Assembly (NCBI RefSeq): GCF_945906775.1
Contig: NZ_CAMDRE010000001.1
Coordinates: 2,976,001-3,040,000 of the forward strand
From: Citrobacter sp. Marseille-Q6884
Lineage (GTDB): Bacteria; Pseudomonadota; Gammaproteobacteria; Enterobacterales; Enterobacteriaceae
Length of the DNA stretch: 64,000 nucleotides
Reading direction: 5' to 3'
The translations under genes were made by a program, and so were the position numbers. The notes under the pieces were generated by a model. It searched no databases, was not told where the DNA came from, and saw only the letters and a program-made list of their open reading frames with translations. Below are positions 58,183 through 64,000 of the stretch, piece after piece. The first letter of the stretch is position 1; each line of letters opens with the position of its first letter.

Positions 58183-59766
58183 TTACACTTCGTAATCCAT
58201 CTCTTCTTCACTGTGCAGGGGTATCAACTGGACTTTTTGCACCCGATGGTTTTCAACCTGCAAGGTTTTAAGCAGATAGTCGCCTACCTGTACTTCTTCT
58301 CCGGTTTTCGGGATGCGCTGCAAATACTCCATTAATAGCCCAGCGATGGTGTGATATTCCCGTTTCTCATCTAAAGGGATTGGGACATACTGCACCAGAT
58401 CTTCCAGCGGCATATGCCCGTTAGCGGTCCACGAACCATCGGCATTTTTCTGTATATCATGGCGGGCGTCGATCTCTTCAACCTCATTAGGCAGGTTTCC
58501 GGCGATGGTTTCCATCACGTCGCTTAGCGTCACAATCCCTTCTACGGAACCAAACTCATCGGCCACAAAAGCAAAGTGCGTACGGGCGTTACGGAACTGC
58601 TCAAGTGCCGGAAGCAGCGGCAGCGTTTCCGGGAACACCAGCGGCTGGCGGATTAACACGCGTAAATTGAGCGGTTCGCCGCGTAGCGATTGTTGCAGAA
58701 GGTCGATGACATGCACCACACCAAGCAGCTCTTCCTGCTCATCCTCTCCGGTCACGACCAGACGCGTGTGCTGGTTTTTATCTAACAAGGCGCGGATTTC
58801 CGCTTCGGGAGCATTGAGATCAATGTGTTCAATATCATGACGTGAAGTCATGATGCTGCTGACGGTACGCTGATTAAGGTTCAGTACGCGCTCTATCATT
58901 CTGCGTTCCTGCGGGGCAAAAATTTGACCCTCATGATGATCCGCCAGCATCGCTGCCGTTTCAGCATCCAGTTCAGCGTCCTCTTTTTGTCCGCTCAGCA
59001 AACGCATCACCGCCTCGGCGGTGCGCTGGCGCAGGGTATGATTCGCAGAGAGAAAACGGCGGCGGTTAAAGATTGCCAGCTGGTTCAATGCTTCAATCAT
59101 GACCGAGAATCCGATGGCGGCATACAGATAGCCTTTCGGGATGTGGAAGCCAAACCCATCTGCGACCAGGCTGAAGCCGATCATCAGCAGGAAGCTCAGA
59201 CACAGAATCACAATGGTCGGGTGGCTGTTAACAAATCGGGTTAACGCCTTGCTGGCCAACAGCATCAGGCTAATGGCAATAATGACGGCCGCCATCATGA
59301 CGGGCAAATGATCGACCATCCCTACGGCGGTGATCACCGAGTCGAGCGAGAAGATGGCGTCCAGCACCACAATTTGTGTGACCACGCCCCAGAACTTTGC
59401 CCCTTTGCGCTGAGTGGGGTTGTCACTGTCTTTCCCCTCCAGCCGTTCATTAAGCTCCATCGTGGCTTTGAAAAGCAGGAAAAAGCCCCCGAAGAGCATA
59501 ATCAGGTCTCGCGCGCTGAAACTGAACTGTCGAATGCTAAACAGTGGCGCTGTCAGCGTGACCAGCCATGATATTGATGCCAGCAGCAGCAGGCGCATGA
59601 CCATCGCCAATAACAGCCCGGTAATACGCGCCTTATCCCGCTGGGCTGGAGGTAATTTCTCCGCGAGGATGGCAATAAAAACAAGATTATCAATGCCAAG
59701 AACGAGTTCTATCACGATTAACGTGACGAGTCCGGCCCAGATTGACGGATCGGCAATCCATTCCAT
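58183..59766 (-). CDS. yegH: YegH, TerC-type membrane protein with CBS and CorC domains
   Basis: 527 residues starting MEWIADPSIWAGL at 59766; an ATG six codons upstream (59784) is also in frame. The first 240 residues are TerC-like with seven or so membrane segments, carrying the acidic motifs ELVLGIDNLVF and LDAIFSLDSVITAVG. A CBS pair (residues about 305-430: MTSRHDIEHIDLNAPE…) and a C-terminal CorC/HlyC domain (GLLMEYLQRIPKTGEEVQVGDY) follow. It is probably involved in metal ion handling; the substrate is unknown. Confidence 0.93.
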   Translation of the reverse strand: MEWIADPSIWAGLVTLIVIELVLGIDNLVFIAILAEKLPPAQRDKARITGLLLAMVMRLLLLASISWLVTLTAPLFSIRQFSFSARDLIMLFGGFFLLFKATMELNERLEGKDSDNPTQRKGAKFWGVVTQIVVLDAIFSLDSVITAVGMVDHLPVMMAAVIIAISLMLLASKALTRFVNSHPTIVILCLSFLLMIGFSLVADGFGFHIPKGYLYAAIGFSVMIEALNQLAIFNRRRFLSANHTLRQRTAEAVMRLLSGQKEDAELDAETAAMLADHHEGQIFAPQERRMIERVLNLNQRTVSSIMTSRHDIEHIDLNAPEAEIRALLDKNQHTRLVVTGEDEQEELLGVVHVIDLLQQSLRGEPLNLRVLIRQPLVFPETLPLLPALEQFRNARTHFAFVADEFGSVEGIVTLSDVMETIAGNLPNEVEEIDARHDIQKNADGSWTANGHMPLEDLVQYVPIPLDEKREYHTIAGLLMEYLQRIPKTGEEVQVGDYLLKTLQVENHRVQKVQLIPLHSEEEMDYEV

Positions 59767-59937
59767 AGTAAATGCTATACCCATAGTTGTATGACAATTG
59801 TCACAATTCGATCATGGATAAAGCTGGCGCAAAATGCAATGGCGAGAAGGGATTTCTCTGCTGTTTATATTGCTACAGACGCATGAAAAATGCCCTTAAA
59901 ATTACGACGCGAAATTATTTTATTAATACGGTTATAT

Positions 59938-59951
59938 TTAGGAAATACCTC
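59938..59951 (+). promoter_or_regulatory. Possible RcsAB box
   Basis: TTAGGAAATACCTC agrees with the RcsAB consensus (TAAGAATATTCCTA) at about nine of 14 positions and is about 480 bases before wza. Low certainty; neighbouring AT-rich sequence gives other imperfect matches. Confidence 0.3.
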
Positions 59952-60204
59952 GGGTTGAATGTTTATATATAAATACTGTCAACATCAATAAAATCCTAAA
60001 AATATACTTTTTCTGCGCTTAATATTAATCTTAAAAGCAACAGATCTGCGGGTTGTTACCTTGTCTGTCATTCTGTTAGCTGCAACAATTCTTTCCGCAA
60101 TTATCAAAAGAGAAATATTCCTCATCTTCTGGCGACGTTATTTATGGCGCGTTGCTGGTATGAATAGGATGAAAATAAAGGAGAAGATAAAAATATAAAT
60201 TAAT

Positions 60205-60244
60205 CAGTGCATTGGTAGCTAATGAAGCCAGGGGCGGTAGCGTG
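60205..60244 (+). promoter_or_regulatory. JUMPstart with ops element
   Basis: The block begins CAGTGCATTGGTAGCT and ends with the ops core GGCGGTAGCGTG (60233-60244), which in transcript-exposed DNA recruits RfaH to the paused polymerase. It marks long polysaccharide operons and keeps transcription from terminating through the wza-wzb-wzc genes. Confidence 0.9.
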
Positions 60245-60422
60245 TCTGGTCGCCTGATGACAATCCTGAATTATTCTGTCAAGCATCTGTGGATGAATTT
60301 GAGTTTTTTAGGAGTGATGCCAGTTAATCTTTTATTAAATTAACGGCAAAGTAAATGTGTACAGGCGAACTCGCTATTTAGAGTGCACATGATAATGACT
60401 CTGGAAAAGTGATAAATAATCA

Positions 60423-61562
60423 ATGATGAAATCTAAACGTAAATTGATACCCGTATTGGTATCGGTAATTTTGATAAACGGTTGCACCGTCCTTCCGGGC
60501 AGCAATATGTCTACGATGGGTAAAGATGTGATTAAACAGCAGGACGCTGATTTTGATATCAATCAGATGGTGAATGTTTATCCACTGACCCCAAGACTGG
60601 TTGAACAATTACGTCCGCGGCCAAATGTTGCACAGCCCAATATGTCATTGGATCAGGAGATCTCTGGGTATCAGTATCGTGTCGGCCCTGGCGATGTCCT
60701 GAACGTGACCGTCTGGGATCATCCCGAACTCACCACGCCTGCGGGGCAGTATCGCAGTTCAAGCGATGCAGGTAACTGGGTGCAGTCCGATGGCTCCATG
60801 TTTTATCCCTACATTGGCAAAGTCAACGTGTCAGGGAAAACGTTAGCAGAAATTCGCAGTGATATTACCGGGCGCTTAGCGAAGTACATCGCAGACCCGC
60901 AGGTGGACGTTAATATCGCCGCTTTCCGCTCGCAAAAAGCCTACGTTTCCGGGCAGGTGAATAAATCCGGCCAGCAGGCCATCACCAACGTTCCGTTAAC
61001 CATTCTTGATGCCATTAACGCCGCCGGAGGGCTGACTGAAGCCGCTGACTGGCGCAACGTGGTGTTGACCCATAACGGGAAAGAGCAACGCATTTCCCTG
61101 CAGGCGTTGATGCAAAATGGCGACCTGAGCCAGAACCGTCTGCTCTATCCCGGCGATATCCTGTTTGTCCCACGTAACGACGACCTGAAAGTGTTCGTGA
61201 TGGGCGAAGTGAAAAAACAGAGCACCCTCAAAATGGACTTCAGCGGTATGATGCTGACCGAAGCGCTGGGCAATGCGGAAGGTATCGATCTGACCACCTC
61301 CAACGCCAGCGGCATCTTCGTCATCCGACCGTTAAAAGGCGAGGGCGGGCGCAACGGCAAGATTGCCAATATCTACCAGCTTGATATGGCCGATGCGACC
61401 TCATTAGTGATGGCGACGGAATTCCGACTCCAGCCATACGATGTCGTGTATGTCACGACCGCGCCGGTTGCTCGCTGGAACCGTTTGATCAATCAGTTGC
61501 TGCCGACTATTAGCGGTGTTCGTTATATGACGGATACGGCCAGCGACCTTCACAACTGGTAA
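60423..61562 (+). CDS. wza: Wza, outer-membrane polysaccharide export lipoprotein
   Basis: 379 residues, family length. The signal peptide ends in a lipobox (LINGC, Cys near 21). The polysaccharide export domain starts at YRVGPGDVLNVTVWDHPELT, followed by two SLBB-type ring domains (AYVSGQVNKSGQQAI…, VFVMGEVKKQSTL…) and the amphipathic C-terminal helix RWNRLINQLLPTISGV that crosses the outer membrane. Eight copies make the channel for colanic acid. It is the first gene after the ops leader and 5 bases before wzb. Confidence 0.96.
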   Translation: MMKSKRKLIPVLVSVILINGCTVLPGSNMSTMGKDVIKQQDADFDINQMVNVYPLTPRLVEQLRPRPNVAQPNMSLDQEISGYQYRVGPGDVLNVTVWDHPELTTPAGQYRSSSDAGNWVQSDGSMFYPYIGKVNVSGKTLAEIRSDITGRLAKYIADPQVDVNIAAFRSQKAYVSGQVNKSGQQAITNVPLTILDAINAAGGLTEAADWRNVVLTHNGKEQRISLQALMQNGDLSQNRLLYPGDILFVPRNDDLKVFVMGEVKKQSTLKMDFSGMMLTEALGNAEGIDLTTSNASGIFVIRPLKGEGGRNGKIANIYQLDMADATSLVMATEFRLQPYDVVYVTTAPVARWNRLINQLLPTISGVRYMTDTASDLHNW

Positions 61563-61567
61563 TCATC

Positions 61568-62017
61568 ATGTTCAATAAAATCCTGGTGGTTTGCGTGGGG
61601 AACATCTGCCGTTCCCCGACGGCAGAGCGCTTATTAAGGCAATTTCACCCAACGCTCACGGTCTCTTCTGCAGGCCTTGGCGCGTTAGTTGGCAAAGGCG
61701 CAGATCCTTGCGCCGCCAGCGTGGCACAGGCGCATAACCTGTCTCTGGAAAATCATTGCGCACGTCAAATCTCGGGACAGATGTGCCGGGAATACGACCT
61801 GATCCTGACAATGGAAAAGCGCCACATTTCCGCGCTGTGCGAAATGGTGCCGGAGATGCGCGGCAAAGTGATGCTGTTTGGTCACTGGGACAGCGAGCGT
61901 GAAATCCCCGATCCCTATCGTAAAAGCCGCGATGCGTTTGACGCGGTGTACGCCTTACTTGAACGCTCCGCCCGTCAATGGGCTCAGGCACTGAACGCAG
62001 AGCAGGGAAATCAATGA
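61568..62017 (+). CDS. wzb: Wzb, low-molecular-weight protein tyrosine phosphatase
   Basis: 149 residues. The P-loop VCVGNICRSPT (CX5R: Cys9 to Arg15) opens the protein and the general acid lies in IPDPYRKS. Wzb dephosphorylates the tyrosine cluster of Wzc, and this cycling is required for capsule assembly. Its stop overlaps the wzc start (ATGA). Confidence 0.95.
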   Translation: MFNKILVVCVGNICRSPTAERLLRQFHPTLTVSSAGLGALVGKGADPCAASVAQAHNLSLENHCARQISGQMCREYDLILTMEKRHISALCEMVPEMRGKVMLFGHWDSEREIPDPYRKSRDAFDAVYALLERSARQWAQALNAEQGNQ

Positions 62018-64000
62018 CAGAAAAAATAAAACACACTGCCGCGCCGGTAACGGGCAATGATGAAATTGATATCGGCCGTCTGGTCGGGACGGTGGTGGAA
62101 GCGCGCTGGTGGGTGCTTGCCATTACCGCCGCCTTCGGGCTGTGTGGCGCGATCTACACGCTGTTTGCCACCCCGATCTACAGTGCGGATGCGCTGGTGC
62201 AAATTGAGCAAAACACCGGAAATTCTCTGGTCCAGGATATTGGCTCGGCGTTATCGAACAAGCCGCCCGCGTCCGAAGCAGAAATTCAGCTCATTCAGTC
62301 TCGACTGGTGTTAGGGAAAACGGTGGACGATCTCAATCTGGATATCGCGGTCACGAAAGAGACATTTCCGCTCGTCGGCGCGGGTTGGGATCGCCTGATG
62401 GGTCGCCAGAACGAAACGGTCAACGTGACGACGTTTACGTTGCCAACGTCGATGAATGAACAGACCTTCACCCTTACCGTGTTGAATGACAAACGTTATC
62501 AGTTGAACAGTGACGAGGGATTTAACGCCAAAGGTCAGGTTGGGGAGTTACTGAATCACGACGGCGTAACGATGCAGGTTGGGGCCATCCATGCCCGTCC
62601 GGGGAGTGAATTTACCGTCAGTAAGTTCTCCACGCTGGGGATGATCAATAACCTGCAAAATAATCTGAGCGTGACGGAAACCGGGAAAGATACGGGCGTA
62701 TTAAGCCTGACGTTTACCGGAGAGGACCGCGAAAAAATCCGTCAGATCCTCGACAGTATTACCCGCAACTATCTGGAACAAAACGTGGCGCGGAAATCCG
62801 AAGAGGCAGCGAAAAGTCTGGCGTTTCTGGCGAAACAGCTGCCGGAAGTGCGTAACCGTCTGGACGCTGCTGAAAACCGGTTGAACGCGTTTCGTCAGGA
62901 TAAAGATTCGGTCGATTTGCCGCTGGAAGCCAAAGCGGTGCTGGATTCGATGGTCAATATTGACGCTCAGCTCAATGAACTGACATTCAAAGAGGCTGAA
63001 ATCTCCAAACTGTTTACCAAAGCGCATCCGGCCTATCGCACGCTGTTGGAAAAGCGTCAGGCGCTGGAGGACGAGAAAAGCAAGCTGAACGGACGCGTAA
63101 CCGCGATGCCGAAAACGCAGCAGGAAATTGTCCGTTTGACTCGCGATGTCGAATCTGGTCAGCAGGTTTACATGCAATTGTTGAACAAACAGCAGGAGCT
63201 GAAGATCACCGAAGCCAGTACGGTAGGCGATGTTCGCATTGTAGACCCTGCGATAGCGCAACCCGGCGTGCTGAAACCGAAAACCACGCTGATTATTCTT
63301 GGCAGCATTATTCTCGGCCTGATGCTTTCTGTGGTGAGCGTGCTTTTGCGGTCGTTGTTTAATCGTGGAATAGAAAGCCCGCAGGTACTGGAAGAGAACG
63401 GTATCAATGTCTATGCCAGTATTCCGCTTTCCGAGTGGCAAAAGGCGCGCGATAACGTTCAGACCATCAAAGGGGTAAAGCGCTATAAGCAGAGTCAGCT
63501 GTTAGCGATTGGGAATCCAACCGACCTGGCGATAGAGGCCGTGCGCAGCCTGCGAACCAGTCTGCACTTCGCCATGATGCAGGCGCGAAACAATGTACTG
63601 ATGCTGACCGGGGTCAGTCCATCGATTGGGAAAACGTTTGTCTGCGCCAACCTGGCCGCGGTGATTAGCCAGACCCACAAACGCGTGCTGCTGATCGACT
63701 GCGATATGCGTAAAGGCTACACACACGAACTGCTCGGGACCGATAACGTCAACGGCCTGTCCGATATTCTCATCGGCAAAGGCGACATCACTTCCTGCGC
63801 AAAACCGACCTCAATCCCGAATTTTGATCTGGTGCCTCGCGGCCAGATCCCGCCTAACCCTTCAGAACTTCTGATGAGCGAACGCTTTGGTGAGCTTATG
63901 GCCTGGGCCAGCGCACATTATGACCTGGTGCTCATTGATACCCCGCCAATCCTCGCCGTGACCGATGCCGCGATTGTTGGCCGTCACGTCGGAACCACGC
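62014..64000 (+). CDS. wzc: Wzc, capsule co-polymerase tyrosine autokinase (C-terminus beyond window)
   Basis: The first 662 codons of an expected length of about 720; the tyrosine-rich tail is outside. Two membrane segments (WWVLAITAAFGLCGAIYTLF near 33-52; TLIILGSIILGLMLSVVSVL near 427-446) flank the Wzz-type periplasmic domain with long helices. The cytoplasmic BY-kinase has Walker A GVSPSIGKTF (Lys near 540), Walker A' VLLIDCDMRKG and Walker B LVLIDTPP. It controls polymerisation and export of colanic acid with Wza. No defect is seen. Confidence 0.95.
   Translation, partial: MTEKIKHTAAPVTGNDEIDIGRLVGTVVEARWWVLAITAAFGLCGAIYTLFATPIYSADALVQIEQNTGNSLVQDIGSALSNKPPASEAEIQLIQSRLVLGKTVDDLNLDIAVTKETFPLVGAGWDRLMGRQNETVNVTTFTLPTSMNEQTFTLTVLNDKRYQLNSDEGFNAKGQVGELLNHDGVTMQVGAIHARPGSEFTVSKFSTLGMINNLQNNLSVTETGKDTGVLSLTFTGEDREKIRQILDSITRNYLEQNVARKSEEAAKSLAFLAKQLPEVRNRLDAAENRLNAFRQDKDSVDLPLEAKAVLDSMVNIDAQLNELTFKEAEISKLFTKAHPAYRTLLEKRQALEDEKSKLNGRVTAMPKTQQEIVRLTRDVESGQQVYMQLLNKQQELKITEASTVGDVRIVDPAIAQPGVLKPKTTLIILGSIILGLMLSVVSVLLRSLFNRGIESPQVLEENGINVYASIPLSEWQKARDNVQTIKGVKRYKQSQLLAIGNPTDLAIEAVRSLRTSLHFAMMQARNNVLMLTGVSPSIGKTFVCANLAAVISQTHKRVLLIDCDMRKGYTHELLGTDNVNGLSDILIGKGDITSCAKPTSIPNFDLVPRGQIPPNPSELLMSERFGELMAWASAHYDLVLIDTPPILAVTDAAIVGRHVGTT

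Larger units (their letters stand above)
59767..60422. other. Long leader and promoter region of the colanic acid operon
   Basis: 656 bases without a gene, very AT-rich from 59880 to 60200. It holds a weak RcsAB-box-like sequence (TTAGGAAATACCTC, 59938-59951) and the JUMPstart/ops element (60205-60244). The size of this untranslated leader agrees with the known arrangement upstream of wza, where RcsB-RcsA activates transcription and RfaH binds ops. Confidence 0.7.

Noticed and set aside
62701..63441. A 246-residue frame antisense to wzc
   Set aside because: A shadow frame of the well-supported wzc gene.
1..64000. tRNA, rRNA or CRISPR arrays
   Set aside because: No cloverleaf, rRNA segment or regularly spaced repeat array was seen; the tRNA gene serW expected after clpA is not present.

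Overview
The window is chromosomal DNA of an enterobacterium in the Escherichia/Salmonella/Citrobacter group. Host proteins align along their whole length with my memory of E. coli K-12 proteins (AqpZ, MacAB, ClpSA, TrhP/YegQ, BaeSR, MdtABCD, YegD, AlkA, DgcE, Udk, Dcd, AsmA, YegH, Wza-Wzb-Wzc), but with enough substitutions that it is not E. coli. A Citrobacter-like species is my best guess; no rRNA or species marker is present.

Layout. (1) 1-10540: lysO end, aqpZ, ybjD, ybjX, macAB, cspD, clpS, clpA, in the order of the 20-minute region of E. coli. (2) 10543-11245: an IS200-type element. The E. coli neighbours of clpA (serW, infA) do not follow. Instead the sequence jumps to (3) 11281-25140: a cupin gene, the sRNA cyaR, trhP (yegQ), yegP, baeRS, mdtDCBA and an ibs/sib toxin-antitoxin pair. 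E. coli carries these genes near 47 minutes, so the IS200 sits on a rearrangement junction. (4) About 25270-48835: a 23.6-kb prophage between sib/mdtA and yegD, with every supported gene on the + strand. (5) 48970-64000: yegD, alkA, dgcE (yegE), udk, dcd, asmA, yegH and the start of the colanic acid operon wza-wzb-wzc, with a JUMPstart/ops leader for RfaH; wzc runs off the end.

The prophage has a tyrosine integrase at its left edge, then a 560-nt non-coding stretch, small and large terminase, portal, scaffold-like protein and several internal-virion-type proteins. A SU10/DUF5309-type major capsid protein, head-tail adaptor, tail knob, beta-propeller-like tail nozzle and fibre follow, which is a podovirus-type virion. 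After these come an acyltransferase cargo gene, a serine recombinase with a res-like site, a Cro-like regulator and small early-type genes (Ref-like HNH nuclease, winged-helix proteins, a lipoprotein), ending with a PrtN-family protein at the right junction. I find no replication initiator or helicase, endolysin or holin, and no divergent CI-type repressor.

Most notable: the capsid gene ends in a correctly phased lambda-G/T-type -1 slippery heptamer (GGGAAAG). A shift there would fuse an Ig-like domain, with no start signal of its own, to the capsid protein. Two genes downstream, a nine-G run splits one small reading frame. A 23-bp identical element lies between a candidate promoter and the first gene in both the packaging and the capsid transcription units.
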